DNA of 64,000 bases from Streptomyces meridianus (GCF_023703325.1 NZ_JAMQGM010000043.1:1-64000), one strand, 5' to 3'; counted from the stretch's first letter, positions 51,452-60,925 are shown. Notes: a model not told the origin generated them from the letters alone. Made by a program: numbers and translations.

Positions 51452-52249
51452 GTGACCTCGACTGATAACGCCGAACGCACCGACGATGCACTCTTCGTAC
51501 TGACAGCGGTGCTGCTGACTCCGGCGCAGTTCCCGAGCGTGCTCGGCGACGACTATCCGGAAGCATGCTCGGCGCTGGGCCTGGAGCCCTACGCCGAGGG
51601 ATACGGCCTGGTCCTGGGGCAGGACGGCGAGGGCGCACGATGGACCGTCGTGATCGAGGACGTGACACTCGTCGCCTGCGCCCTGGCCGCCTGGGACTGC
51701 GGCATGGAGTACGACCTGTCGCCGGACGAGCGCAGCGTGGTGGACGCCCTTCCCGGTTGGCCGCTCGCGCTGGCCGTGGCGACGCCCGGCATTCCGGATC
51801 CGCATGATCCCCGGCCCGAGCCGGGCGGCGAGAACCGTCCGCCGCTCACCCCGCCGGACGCGGAGACCTGGGGTTCCGCGCAGCGGCGTCTGGGCGCCGA
51901 CGAGATCGCCCTGCAGTGGGCGGTATGGCGCGAACAGGTGGACAACGAGGTCGAGTTCGTCGAGTCCGGGCAGCAGCCGAACCCGAGCATCAGCCGGGTT
52001 CTCGAGGATGCCCGCGGCTACCTGGAGTCTCCCCCTCCGCCCGGCCGCATCCGCTCGGCGTTCGCCTCCGGAGGTGCGCGCACGCTGCGCGTCGACGGCC
52101 CGGGGTGGAGCATGGTCGCCCGCACCGACGACATCGCGTTCGTGCTGCTGGACGACGAGCCGGGCGAGGTGCTGACCGTGGGGCGCGGCCCGGAGCTGCC
52201 CAAACTGCTGGAGTCCCTCGACGAACTGGCGGTCCGTCCGGCTGCCTGA
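51452..52249 (+). CDS. Hypothetical protein, acidic, soluble
   Basis: 265 residues, acidic, without signal peptide or membrane helix. A short Ala/Leu/Val-rich segment (VTLVACALAAWDCGMEYDLS) sits near residues 70-90, and the C-terminal part (SMVARTDDIAFVLLDDEPGEVLTV) looks like a beta-strand-rich small domain. No family recognised. GTG at 51452 follows GGGGAGGGG. It is followed 163 bp later by a secreted esterase gene on the same strand. Confidence 0.65.
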   Translation: MTSTDNAERTDDALFVLTAVLLTPAQFPSVLGDDYPEACSALGLEPYAEGYGLVLGQDGEGARWTVVIEDVTLVACALAAWDCGMEYDLSPDERSVVDALPGWPLALAVATPGIPDPHDPRPEPGGENRPPLTPPDAETWGSAQRRLGADEIALQWAVWREQVDNEVEFVESGQQPNPSISRVLEDARGYLESPPPPGRIRSAFASGGARTLRVDGPGWSMVARTDDIAFVLLDDEPGEVLTVGRGPELPKLLESLDELAVRPAA

Positions 52250-52412
52250 ACACCTTTTCGACGGAGGGGAGTTGCCGTATGCGTGCCGGCGACACGGTGC
52301 ACGGTGCAGGCATGTGTGCGGCGCTCCCATGGCCGGCCGGACCGCGCAATCGGACAATGTGGTCGTACCAGGACCGCCTTGTCCGATTCGCGACCCCGGA
52401 GGACGACCGTTC

Positions 52413-53783
52413 ATGCGACTACGCCGGCAACTACCCCTTGCTGCCGCTCTTCTGATCGCTCTGACCGTGCCGGGCTCGGCCGCGGCGGACCCTCCCACTC
52501 CCCCGGCCGGTGAGCACTGCGCGGGCCGGCAGGTGCACGTCCCCCATGCGGCACACCAGCGTTCCGCATGCCTGGAGGATCTGACGACGGCGGGGCTCGC
52601 CGGCACGGAGTACACGGATCCTGCCGATCAGGCGGGGCTCGCGGCGAAGGGCACCATCCAGCCGCGGGGGGTGCCGGGGGTTCAGATCGACGGCTACTTC
52701 GCCGACACCTCCGGGTTCAACAAGACCCACGGCTGGAACCACGACGCCCAGTTCGTGATCCGCCTGCCCGACCACTGGAACGGCGGGCTGGTCGTCACCG
52801 GAGCGCCGGGCAACCGCAAGCAGTACTCCACGGACGCGCTGATCTCGGATCAGGTTCTGGCGCGGGGGTTCGCCTACGCGGCGACGGACAAGGGCAACAG
52901 CGGCCCCGACTTCTACCGGGACGGCGACCGGCCCGGTGACGCGATCGCCGAGTGGAACCGCCGTACGACCCAACTGACGCGGGCGGCGCGGGCCGCAGTG
53001 ACCCGCACGTACGGGCACGCGCCCCGCCGCACCTACATGACCGGAATCTCGAACGGCGGCTACCTGACCCGCTGGCAACTGGAGAACCACCCCGGGCTCT
53101 ACGACGGCGGCGTGGACTGGGAGGGCGCACTCTGGACCGCCGACGGTCCGAACCTGCTCACGTCGCTGCCGACGGCAGTGGCGCGTTCCCTGGGCAGGGC
53201 CTCGGACGACGACCTGGTCGCGGCGGGATTCGACCCGCGTTCGGACTTCCTGTGGCCCTATCACGAGAAGGCCTACTGGGGCGTGACCCAGAAGATCTAC
53301 CGGGCGGAGCTCGACCCGTCGTACGACCGTGGCTGCCCGGGGGCATCCGCCGGCAGCTCGACGGAGGAGATCCTGGCCCCCTGCGCGTCGGACGCCGACT
53401 ACGACTACGCCTCCCGCCCGCGATCGGTGCACCGAGCGGTCGAACGCATCGCCCTCACGGGCAGGATCGGCAAGCCCATGATCACGCTGCACGGCGACCT
53501 GGACGCACTGCTGCCGAGGGCCGCCGACTCGGATGTCTACGACGACATGATCGCCGCCCGGAAACGCGACCACCTCCACCGCTACTACACGATCGAGGGA
53601 GGCACTCACGTCGACGGGCTGTACGACACCCGCCCGGACCGGTTGCGGCCGATCCTGCCCTGTTACCGCACGGCGTTCGACGCGCTCACCGGCTGGGTCG
53701 AACGTGGCACCCCGCCACCGGCCGACCGTACGGTGCCCCGGCCCGCAGAGGGCGATCCGGTGAACTCCTGCCCGCTGCGCTGA
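52413..53783 (+). CDS. Secreted alpha/beta hydrolase (tannase/feruloyl esterase-like)
   Basis: 456 residues. Signal peptide MRLRRQLPLAAALLIALTVPGSAAA; the mature protein carries the nucleophile motif GISNGGYLTRWQLENHP and late catalytic candidates GDLDALLP (Asp) and GGTHVDGLY (His). Spacing and the WEGALW region resemble the tannase/feruloyl esterase or 3-hydroxybutyrate-oligomer hydrolase group. It would cleave an ester outside the cell; the substrate is undetermined. ATG at 52413 has CGGAGG upstream. Confidence 0.78.
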   Translation: MRLRRQLPLAAALLIALTVPGSAAADPPTPPAGEHCAGRQVHVPHAAHQRSACLEDLTTAGLAGTEYTDPADQAGLAAKGTIQPRGVPGVQIDGYFADTSGFNKTHGWNHDAQFVIRLPDHWNGGLVVTGAPGNRKQYSTDALISDQVLARGFAYAATDKGNSGPDFYRDGDRPGDAIAEWNRRTTQLTRAARAAVTRTYGHAPRRTYMTGISNGGYLTRWQLENHPGLYDGGVDWEGALWTADGPNLLTSLPTAVARSLGRASDDDLVAAGFDPRSDFLWPYHEKAYWGVTQKIYRAELDPSYDRGCPGASAGSSTEEILAPCASDADYDYASRPRSVHRAVERIALTGRIGKPMITLHGDLDALLPRAADSDVYDDMIAARKRDHLHRYYTIEGGTHVDGLYDTRPDRLRPILPCYRTAFDALTGWVERGTPPPADRTVPRPAEGDPVNSCPLR

Positions 53784-53794
53784 CGCCGCCGGCG

Positions 53795-54337
53795 TCAGAC
53801 GCGTTCGAGGGGACGGTGCGGTTCGGCGGGCAACTCGACGGTGACCGGGTCACCGGGCCGCACCTCTCCCCCGTCCACGACGACGGCCATGACGCCCGCC
53901 TTGCGCCTCACGTCCCCCGCCTCGTCCCGGTGCACGACCTCCTTCAGCAGGCCCTTCCGGAAACCGTCGATCTGCGCACAGGGGTTGCGCAGCCCGGTGA
54001 CCTCGACCACGGCCTCGGCGCCGAGGCGCAGCCGGGTTCCGGTCGGCAGGCCGAGCAGATCGAGGCCGGTCGTTGTCACGTTCTCGCCGAGCTGGCCGGG
54101 CGCGACGGCGTAGCCCTTGACCCGGACCTCCTCCAGGAGCTCCGTGGCGATCAGATGGACCTGCCGCAGATTGGGCTGTGCCGGGTCCTGCCGCACCCGC
54201 GAGAGGTGCTGCACCGTCACGCCCAGGTGCGCGTCGCCCTCCACGCCGAGCCCGGCGAGCAGCCGGATGGACGGCCTGGTCTGCTTGCTGAAGCCGTGCT
54301 CGCCGCTGCGGCTGACCGCCGTCACGCTGCCGTGCAT
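53795..54337 (-). CDS. MOSC domain-containing protein
   Basis: 180 residues, a stand-alone MOSC beta-barrel. Landmarks: EGDAHLGVTVQHLSRVR, GQLGENVTTTGLDLLGLPTGTRLRLG and VTGLRNPCAQIDGF with the conserved Cys that may carry sulfur or molybdenum cofactor. Such proteins resemble YiiM/YuaD and may act in N-hydroxylated substrate reduction or metal-sulfur transfer. Convergent with the esterase gene. ATG at 54337. Confidence 0.86.
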   Translation of the reverse strand: MHGSVTAVSRSGEHGFSKQTRPSIRLLAGLGVEGDAHLGVTVQHLSRVRQDPAQPNLRQVHLIATELLEEVRVKGYAVAPGQLGENVTTTGLDLLGLPTGTRLRLGAEAVVEVTGLRNPCAQIDGFRKGLLKEVVHRDEAGDVRRKAGVMAVVVDGGEVRPGDPVTVELPAEPHRPLERV

Positions 54338-54374
54338 GCGTCGTCCCCCGTCACCGGCCCCGGGCCGGACCGTC

Positions 54375-54557
54375 TCAGCGGCCGATCTGCTTGCGGCCGG
54401 TCCTGCGCAGCCTACGGCGCTGCGAGGGGTCGAGCAGCAGATATGCGGCAGCCGGGACGCCCACCATCACGAGCAGACCCCACCAGAAACCGAGCGTCGC
54501 CATGAGGATCACTCCCAGTGCCACACCCGCGACAGCGACCTTCGTCCCGTTCGACAT
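54375..54557 (-). CDS. Small membrane protein, function unknown
   Basis: 60 residues: MSNGTKVAVAG start, two adjacent hydrophobic segments (residues ~7-21 and ~24-42) and a strongly basic tail (PSQRRRLRRTGRKQIGR). The ATG at 54557 is preceded by AAGGAGG, which decides the start and argues that the gene is real. It lies downstream of the MOSC gene's start on the same strand, 37 bp away. No family recognised. Confidence 0.65.
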   Translation of the reverse strand: MSNGTKVAVAGVALGVILMATLGFWWGLLVMVGVPAAAYLLLDPSQRRRLRRTGRKQIGR

Positions 54558-54634
54558 CTCCGACGCCTCCTTCGCGGCATGCGCCGCTTCTGCCCTGTGA
54601 ACGGGCGGCCCCGTCGCACAGTTCCTGAGCCGCC

Positions 54635-54673
54635 GCCGCACCCCGCCGACGCCGCACCCCGCCGACGCCGCAC
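54635..54673. repeat. 16-bp tandem repeat, 2.4 copies
   Basis: The unit GCCGCACCCCGCCGAC occurs at 54635-54650 and 54651-54666, with seven more bases matching at 54667-54673. It lies between the small membrane protein gene and xylA. It may have expanded by slippage; no function assigned. Confidence 0.8.
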
Positions 54674-54711
54674 GTCGCCCGTGCCGTCTTCGATGATGCC
54701 GCGCCGGGCGC

Positions 54712-55884
54712 TCAGCCGCGAGCGCCCAGCAGATGCTCCATGGCCAGCTGGTCGAGCTGCTCGAAGGCCATGCCGCGGGCGGCTGCGGCGTCCGGGTCGA
54801 AGTCCTCGAACGCGCTGCGGTCCGACAGCAGCGACGAGGCCGTCTCTCCCTCGGCCAGCGTGGGCCGTGCCAGCTCGTCGAGCCGGGACGCCCGCAGGGC
54901 CTCCTGCACGGCCGGATCCGACCGGAAGGCCAGGGCCCGCTGCTTGAGCAGCAGGTAGTTGCGCATACAGCCGGCGGCCGAGGTCCAGACTCCCTCGAGG
55001 TCCTCCGTGCGCGGCGGCTTGAAGTCGAAGTGCCGCGGGCCGTCGTAGCCGCCGCTCTCCAGGAGGTCGACGAGCCAGAAGGCGGAACGCAGGTCACCGG
55101 CGCCGAACCGCAGGTCCTGGTCGTACTTGATGCCCGTCTGGCCGTTCAGATCGATGTGGAACAGCTTGTCCGACCAGAGGGCCTGGGCGATGCCGTGGGG
55201 GAAGTTGAGCCCGGCCATCTGCTCGTGGCCGACCTCGGGGTTCACCCCGAACAGCTCGGGACGCTCCAGGCGGCCGATGAAGGCGAGGGCGTGGCCGACG
55301 GTGGGCAGCAGGATGTCGCCGCGCGGCTCGTTCGGCTTGGGCTCGATGGCGAAGCGCAGATCGTAGCCCTGCTCGGTGACGTGGTCGGCCAGCAGGTCGA
55401 ACGCTTCCTTCAGCCGGTCGAGGGCGGCCCGTACGTCCTTCGCCGCCCCGGACTCCGCGCCCTCACGGCCGCCCCAGGCGACGTAGGTCCGTGCCCCCAG
55501 CCGGGCGGCGAGGTCGATGTTGCGCATCGTCTTGCGCAGGGCGTAGCGGCGCACGTCCCGGTCGTTGGCCGTGAAGGCGCCGTCCTTGAACACGGGGTGG
55601 GTGAAGAGGTTGGTGGTGGCCATCGGCACGACGAGGCCGGTGGCGTCGAGCGCCGTGCGGAAACGGTCGACGCAGGCGTCCCGTTCGGTGTCGGAGGCGC
55701 CGAACGGGATGAGGTCGTCGTCGTGGAACGTCACGCCCCAGGCACCCAGATCCGCGAGACGGTGCACGGACTCCACCGGGTCGAGCGCGCGGCGGGTCGC
55801 GTCACCGAAGGGGTCGCGGCCCTGCCATCCGACGGTCCAGAGACCGAAGCTGAACTTGTCTCCGGGCGCGGGCTGGATGCTCAT
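54712..55884 (-). CDS. xylA: Xylose isomerase
   Basis: 390 residues, close to the 387-388 usual for Streptomyces enzymes. His54 and Asp57 in VTFHDDDLIPFG, metal ligands in FAIEPKPNEPRGD and downstream HIDLNGQTGIKYDQDLRFG, and the C-terminal helix are present. It converts D-xylose to D-xylulose (and D-glucose to D-fructose) using two divalent metals. ATG at 55884. Divergent from xylB across 86 bp, with a ROK regulator beyond it. Confidence 0.97.
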   Translation of the reverse strand: MSIQPAPGDKFSFGLWTVGWQGRDPFGDATRRALDPVESVHRLADLGAWGVTFHDDDLIPFGASDTERDACVDRFRTALDATGLVVPMATTNLFTHPVFKDGAFTANDRDVRRYALRKTMRNIDLAARLGARTYVAWGGREGAESGAAKDVRAALDRLKEAFDLLADHVTEQGYDLRFAIEPKPNEPRGDILLPTVGHALAFIGRLERPELFGVNPEVGHEQMAGLNFPHGIAQALWSDKLFHIDLNGQTGIKYDQDLRFGAGDLRSAFWLVDLLESGGYDGPRHFDFKPPRTEDLEGVWTSAAGCMRNYLLLKQRALAFRSDPAVQEALRASRLDELARPTLAEGETASSLLSDRSAFEDFDPDAAAARGMAFEQLDQLAMEHLLGARG

Positions 55885-55970
55885 GCTTCTCCCTCGGCTA
55901 TTTCGTCATGGCCGTTGACAAATTAGTATGCCGAGGCAGTGGAAGGAAACCCGGTGGGAGGAATCGCACG
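55885..55970. promoter_or_regulatory. Divergent xylA/xylB promoter region
   Basis: The 86-bp gap contains the AT-rich patch TTGACAAATTAGTATG from 55915. TTGACA (55915-55920) is a good -35 for xylB, and the AT-rich segment is the most likely operator for the adjacent ROK regulator. The -10 is not clear. Xylose-dependent relief of repression is inferred from the standard ROK XylR mechanism. Confidence 0.5.
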
Positions 55971-57407
55971 ATGCCGCACGCTGCAGGACCGCTGGTGGTG
56001 GGCGTCGACAGCTCGACGCAGTCGGCCACCGCGCTGGTCGTCGACGCCGGGACCGGAGAAGTCGTGGCACGCGGCCGGGCACCGCACCGGGTCAGTGACG
56101 GGCCCGGCCGGGAGAGCGATCCGGAGCAGTGGTGGGAGGCCCTGGCGGCGGCGCTCCGGCAGTGCGGACCCGCGGCGCGGGACGCAGTGGCCGTCTCGGT
56201 CGCCGGCCAGCAGCACGGACTGGTGACCCTGGACGGACGCGGGGCACCGGTGCGGCCCGCCCTGCTGTGGAACGACGTCCGCTCGGCGCCCCAGCGCGAC
56301 CGGCTCCTCGGCCGGCTCGGCGGTGCGGCGGCCTGGGCCGAACGGGTCGGCAGCGTACCCGCCCCTGCCTTCACGGTGACGAAGTGGGCGTGGCTGGCCG
56401 AGCACGAGCCCGAGGCGGCCCGCGCCACCACCGGAGTGCGGCTGCCCCACGACTTCCTGACGGAACGGCTCACCGGCCGGGCCACGACCGACCGCGGCGA
56501 CGTCTCCGGCACCGGATGGTGGGCGACCGCGACCGGATCCTACGACGAGGAGATCCTGGGAATCGCCGGCCTCGACCGGGGCCTGCTGCCCGAGGTCCTG
56601 GAGCCGGGCGAGCCCGCGGGCGAGGTGCGGTCGGCGCTGCCCGGCCTGCCCCTGCGGCCCGGCGCCCTCGTCGCGGCGGGCACCGGGGACAACATGGCGG
56701 CAGCGCTGGGCCTCGGACTGCGGCCCGGGCGCCCTGTTCTCAGCCTGGGCACCTCCGGAACCGTCTATGCGGTCTCGCAGCAGCGTCCGGCCGATCCCAC
56801 CGGCGCGGTCAACGGCTTCGCGGATGCGCGGGGCGACTGGCTGCCCCTCGCCTGCACGCTCAACTGCACGCTGGCGGTCGACCGGGTCGCCGCACTGCTG
56901 GGACGCGATCGCGAGGCCGTGGAGGCCGGCGGGTCGGTCGTCGCCCTCCCCTTCCTCGACGGTGAACGGACACCCGACCTGCCCGACGCGTCCGGATTGC
57001 TGACCGGCCTGCGCCACGACACCACCGCAGGGCAGATCCTGCAGGCCGCATACGACGGGGCGGTGCACACGCTGATGACCGCCCTGGAACGGGTTCTCGA
57101 CGCCGATGCCGACCCCGCCGGGCCGCTGCTGCTCATCGGCGGCGGTGCCCGCGGTCGCGCCTGGCGCGACACCGTGCTGCGCCTGTCCGGCCGCCCGGTG
57201 CTGGTGCCCGAGGCGCAGGATCTCGTCGCGCTGGGGGCCGCGGTCCAGGCAGCGGGGCTGCTGTCGGGCGAGGATCCCGCCACGGTCGCCCGGCGCTGGA
57301 GGACCGATCGTGGCCCGCAGTACGACGCCGTGGACCGCGACGAGGAGGCCGTGGAGCGCCTGACCACCGCCCTCGACCGGGCGAAGCCGCTGCTCGCGCC
57401 CCGATGA
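55971..57407 (+). CDS. xylB: Xylulokinase
   Basis: 478 residues, FGGY family. N-terminal phosphate loop VVGVDSSTQSATALVVD, VAGQQHGLVTLD, and the C-terminal LLLIGGGARGRAWRDTVLRLSGRPV are characteristic. Phosphorylates D-xylulose to xylulose-5-phosphate, feeding the pentose phosphate pathway. The ATG at 55971 was preferred over a frame start at 55908 because family homology starts here. Confidence 0.93.
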   Translation: MPHAAGPLVVGVDSSTQSATALVVDAGTGEVVARGRAPHRVSDGPGRESDPEQWWEALAAALRQCGPAARDAVAVSVAGQQHGLVTLDGRGAPVRPALLWNDVRSAPQRDRLLGRLGGAAAWAERVGSVPAPAFTVTKWAWLAEHEPEAARATTGVRLPHDFLTERLTGRATTDRGDVSGTGWWATATGSYDEEILGIAGLDRGLLPEVLEPGEPAGEVRSALPGLPLRPGALVAAGTGDNMAAALGLGLRPGRPVLSLGTSGTVYAVSQQRPADPTGAVNGFADARGDWLPLACTLNCTLAVDRVAALLGRDREAVEAGGSVVALPFLDGERTPDLPDASGLLTGLRHDTTAGQILQAAYDGAVHTLMTALERVLDADADPAGPLLLIGGGARGRAWRDTVLRLSGRPVLVPEAQDLVALGAAVQAAGLLSGEDPATVARRWRTDRGPQYDAVDRDEEAVERLTTALDRAKPLLAPR

Positions 57408-57504
57408 CCCGCCGGCGCGGCCGCCGGTGCGGGCGTCCACCTGGCGGTGCGTCGCGGCCGGCACTGGCCGTAGGGTCCCACCGACGAGACGAGAGGAGGC
57501 GGCC

Positions 57505-58701
57505 GTGCGGTCCGCAGCGCCCAACACGCAGCACGGGATGCGGCAGCGCAATCTGTCCATGGTCATGCGTGCGATCGCCGACCACGGCCCGCTCTCCCGC
57601 GCCCGGATCGCCGAACACGTCGGGCTGACCCGGGCGGCGGTCTCCACGCTCGTCGGCGAACTGGCCGGTGCGGAGCTGCTGGTGGAGCTGGGCCGGGACC
57701 GGCCCGGCACCGTCGGCCGCCCCGGCAGCGCGCTCGCCCTCAGCGACCGCGGACCGGCAGGGCTCGGCGCCGAGATCGGCGTGGACCACCTCGCCGTGTG
57801 CGCGGTCGACCTGCGCGGCGAGGTACGGGTGAAGGCGGAGGAATCCGCGCCGAACCGGGACAGTTCACCTTCCCTCGTCCTGGGACGCCTTGCGGGGCTG
57901 GTGCGACGGGTCGCCGACGAGGCCGGTGCGGGTGGGCTGCGCCCGGCCGGTCTGTGCGTCGCCGTGCCGGGCCCGGTCGAGCGGGGGTCGACGCGTGTCG
58001 TACGGACCCCGAATCTCGGATGGCCGCCCGTGGACCTCGGCGACGCCCTCTCCGGGACCCTCCCGGAACCGGTACCCATGACCGTCGCCAACGAAGCGAA
58101 CCTCGGAGCGCTGGCCGAGCTGTGGATCGGCGGCCACGGCCCGGGGCTCACCGACTTCGTGCACGTCTCCGCCGAGATCGGGATCGGTGCCGCGGTGGTC
58201 GTGGACGGCGAACTGCTGCGCGGCGCCCACGGTTTCGCCGGCGAGCTGGGGCACGTGCCGGTGCGTCCGGAGGGGCTGCCCTGCCGCTGCGGCGGTCGTG
58301 GCTGCCTGGAGCAGTACGCAGGTGAAGCCGCGGTGCTGCACGCAGCGGGCGTCGTCGCTCCGGCCGGAGCGGGGGTGGAGCTGCTGCGGCGGAGCGCCTC
58401 GGACGGCGACCGCGCCGTGCTCGAGGCCCTGTGCGGCGCGGGCTCGGCACTGGGTATTGCGCTCACCGCCACGGTCCAGCTCCTCGACCCGCAGGCCGTG
58501 GTGCTGGGCGGTGCCCTCGCCGAGCTCGCCACATGGCTGGCGCCCGCCGCCGAGGAGGAGTTGCGCCGCCGACTGCAGCTTCCGCGCAGCAGGCTCGTGG
58601 TGTCCCGGCTGGGCCGCAGCGGTCCGCTGCTCGGCGCGGCGCACTCGGTGGTCCGGGCGGTGCTGGACGATCCTCTGGCGTCCGGGGCTCCGGCGGGTTG
58701 A
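57505..58701 (+). CDS. xylR: ROK family transcriptional regulator of xylose genes
   Basis: 398 residues. N-terminal winged HTH (DHGPLSRARIAEHVGLTRAAVSTLVGELAGAELLVEL) and a ROK sugar-binding domain with the zinc motif CRCGGRGCLEQYAG. XylR-type ROK proteins repress xylose genes until xylose binds. The GTG at 57505 follows GAGAGGAGG. It is 97 bp downstream of xylB on the same strand. Assignment to xylose rests on neighbourhood. Confidence 0.87.
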   Translation: MRSAAPNTQHGMRQRNLSMVMRAIADHGPLSRARIAEHVGLTRAAVSTLVGELAGAELLVELGRDRPGTVGRPGSALALSDRGPAGLGAEIGVDHLAVCAVDLRGEVRVKAEESAPNRDSSPSLVLGRLAGLVRRVADEAGAGGLRPAGLCVAVPGPVERGSTRVVRTPNLGWPPVDLGDALSGTLPEPVPMTVANEANLGALAELWIGGHGPGLTDFVHVSAEIGIGAAVVVDGELLRGAHGFAGELGHVPVRPEGLPCRCGGRGCLEQYAGEAAVLHAAGVVAPAGAGVELLRRSASDGDRAVLEALCGAGSALGIALTATVQLLDPQAVVLGGALAELATWLAPAAEEELRRRLQLPRSRLVVSRLGRSGPLLGAAHSVVRAVLDDPLASGAPAG

Positions 58702-58822
58702 GCGCCGTACGCCCGCCGAGGGTGCCTCACCGTGCCGCCGGCCGTCCCGTCCCGTCCCCCGTAGTGTGTTCCGGGTGGCTTGCCATGCGCGAGCGAACTC
58801 ACGGGCGTTTCGGGGGGTCGTG

Positions 58823-59425
58823 GTGGAGCGGGGGCCTGACGGCCGACGTGCCGTGGTGCGGGCCGGGCTGCTCTTCGGAGCGGCCGCGGCGGCCACGGCG
58901 GTTTCGGCCGCACTGCCTGTGCTGGGTCGCGAGCGCAGGCTCGTGGACTATCCGCACGCCCATTGGGCACCGGCCGCCGGATCCACCTGCACGGCATCCG
59001 ACCGTCCGTCGGCACATCCGATCGACCGCGTCGTGATCCACGTGACCCAGGAGACCTTCGCGGACACGATCGGCATCTTCCAGAACCCGGACAAGCCGGT
59101 CTCGGCGCACTACGTGGTGAGGTCCGTCGACGGCCGCATCGCCCAGTGCGTGCGGGACAGGAACATCGCCTGGCACGCCGGCAACTGGCACCACAACACC
59201 CGCAGCATCGGCATCGAGCACGAGGGCTGGGTGGACCGGCCGCGGTACTTCACCGCGGCGATGTACGAGGCGTCCGCGGCGCTCACCGCCCATCTCTGCG
59301 CCACCTACGGCATACCCGGAGACCGGGACCACATCATCGGCCACTCCGAGGTGCCGGGGGCCGACCACACCGACCCCGGACCCCTCTGGGACTGGGACCG
59401 ATACCTGCATCTGGTCAATGGCTGA
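58823..59425 (+). CDS. Secreted N-acetylmuramoyl-L-alanine amidase (Amidase_2/PGRP-like)
   Basis: About 200 residues. A twin-arginine-like start (GRRAVVRAGLLFGAAAAATAVSAALPVLG) precedes a T7-lysozyme/PGRP-type domain: VIHVTQETFADTIGIFQNPDKPVSAHYVV, IAWHAGNWHHNTRSIGIEHEG and HIIGHSEVPGADHTDPG supply the zinc His and Tyr/Lys area. It would cut the muramic acid-alanine bond in peptidoglycan. The start is uncertain (GTG 58820 or 58823, GGGGGG just upstream). Confidence 0.82.
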   Translation: MERGPDGRRAVVRAGLLFGAAAAATAVSAALPVLGRERRLVDYPHAHWAPAAGSTCTASDRPSAHPIDRVVIHVTQETFADTIGIFQNPDKPVSAHYVVRSVDGRIAQCVRDRNIAWHAGNWHHNTRSIGIEHEGWVDRPRYFTAAMYEASAALTAHLCATYGIPGDRDHIIGHSEVPGADHTDPGPLWDWDRYLHLVNG

Positions 59426-59482
59426 ACGCCGCTGGTGGAACCGAGCCGCGCAGGACTCCCGGAGAGGCTGTCGCGTGGTCCG

Positions 59483-60214
59483 TCAGCGCGGGAAGAGTTC
59501 GAACGTGGTCGCGGGCCGCCCGCCGAACCGGGACGCCGCGCTCCGGGTGGTGCCGGTCAGGAAGTTGCGGCAGTAGGTTTCCGGGTCCTCGTCCGTCAGG
59601 CCCTCGATGTACGCCCGGTGGGCGAGCAGGGACCGGACCCCGCGCTCGAACCCCTCGGAGACGTCGACCGCGTGCGTGGGGTTCGGCGAACCCGCGACCG
59701 CCACCCACCGCACCCCGCCCCAGGGTTCGAGGCCGTCGTCCGCCAGGTCGGTGAAGATCCAGCGGTTGCCGGCGTCCCCGGCCGCGTCGAGCACCGCCCG
59801 GCCCACGGCGCGGTGGTCCGGGCTGTTCCAGTACGTGCCGCCCCAGGTGTCCTGGTGGTTGAGCGTGAGCACCAGCTCCGGGCGGTGCCTGCGGATGGCT
59901 GCGGTGAGGTCGCGACGCAGACCGACGCCGTACTCGATCACGCCGTCCCGGTGGTCCAGGAACTCGACGGACCGGACGCCGACCACCTCGGCGCTCGCCC
60001 GTTGCTCCTTCTCGCGCAGCGGGGCGCAACGGCTCGGGTCGATCCCGTCGATGCCGGCCTCGCCCCGCGTGACCAGCAGATAGCCGACCTCCGCGCCCCG
60101 GTCGGTCCACGTGGCGACTGCGGCAGCCGCGCCGTACTCCAGATCGTCGGGATGGGCGACGATCGCCAGGCAGCTCTGCCAGTCGGTGGGCATGGCCTCG
60201 AGGGGTGCGGTCAC
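59483..60214 (-). CDS. PIG-L/LmbE family deacetylase
   Basis: 243 residues. The zinc motif AHPDDLEYGAAAAVA and the distal His in HQDTWGGTYWNSPDHRAVG are present. The family removes N-acetyl groups from GlcNAc-type substrates (mycothiol MshB, Mca, glycolipid and antibiotic enzymes). No mycothiol genes adjoin it, so the substrate is open. ATG at 60214. Confidence 0.86.
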   Translation of the reverse strand: MTAPLEAMPTDWQSCLAIVAHPDDLEYGAAAAVATWTDRGAEVGYLLVTRGEAGIDGIDPSRCAPLREKEQRASAEVVGVRSVEFLDHRDGVIEYGVGLRRDLTAAIRRHRPELVLTLNHQDTWGGTYWNSPDHRAVGRAVLDAAGDAGNRWIFTDLADDGLEPWGGVRWVAVAGSPNPTHAVDVSEGFERGVRSLLAHRAYIEGLTDEDPETYCRNFLTGTTRSAASRFGGRPATTFELFPR

Positions 60215-60254
60215 CGCACTCTCCTGCCGTTCGGGCCGCGGGCGCCCCCTGCCG

Positions 60255-60449
60255 TCACGGTTTGACGCTTCCGACGACCTCAGCCGTCGCGGAGAGGCCG
60301 TTGTAGAGCGTCGGGGCGAGGCTGGTCCCCGCGAGACTGAATCCGAGCATCACACATACGAGGGCGTGCGACATCTTCAGTGTGCCGCTGCGCACGAAGA
60401 TGACTGCCAGGAGCAGGAGCAGGACGACCACTGAGATGGAAATGGCCAC
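60255..60449 (-). CDS. Small two-helix membrane protein
   Basis: 64 residues from a GTG at 60449 that has AAGGAGG exactly 6 nt upstream; this choice discards a longer reading to 60506. Residues 1-18 (VAISISVVVLLLLLAVIF) and ~26-45 are hydrophobic, separated by VRSGTLKM. No family recognised with confidence. It follows the PIG-L gene's start on the same strand. Confidence 0.65.
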   Translation of the reverse strand: MAISISVVVLLLLLAVIFVRSGTLKMSHALVCVMLGFSLAGTSLAPTLYNGLSATAEVVGSVKP

Positions 60450-60925
60450 GATGAACCTCCTTGGCCGCGGGCGACGGAGCGGCGAACGGCCGCCAGTGTG
60501 ACCCATCGCCGTGCCTTCTCCGGCCGTACGGGCGTCCTCCGAACGGGTGTTGACTGCCTGTTACCTCGATCGTCGGCGAACAGGCGGCCGGTTCGGCGCC
60601 CGAGCAGCGATGCCGCCGCTGAGCGCCTTCGGCCCGACGGCCACGGAACGACGCGCGGATGCCCGAGGACCGGACAGGCGTGCGGGGCTGCGAGGCGTTC
60701 TCTTCGACTCGGGCGGCGTGTTGATGCGACCGACCGTACGCAGGGCGCGTGATCTGCAGGGAGCCGGCCACCTCGCAGGTTCCCCTCATCAGGGCGCTGA
60801 CCGAACTTTCCGGCTTCTTCTGACACACGCACACGGGCTGGGCCGAAAACGCGTGACCGCCCCGGCCCGGTCCCGCACGTCCTGGTGTGCCAGGACGTCG
60901 CGGCCCACGGGCCGGAATCGGACAC
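60450..60925. other. 476-bp gap with a HAD remnant
   Basis: Holds the promoter region of the small membrane protein and a degenerate HAD N-terminus (60679-60735, listed separately). No other gene, dyad or RNA motif is seen. Confidence 0.45.
60679..60735 (+). pseudogene. Remnant of a HAD-superfamily hydrolase N-terminus
   Basis: The translation GLRGVLFDSGGVLMRPT matches the first HAD motif (hhhhDxGGVL) as found in Streptomyces HAD-like hydrolases. The frame then continues with Arg/His-rich text that has no HAD core, so only the first motif survives. No usable start codon with a ribosome site lies just upstream. The rest of the gene appears deleted. It could also be a chance match of ~15 residues. 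Confidence 0.4.
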
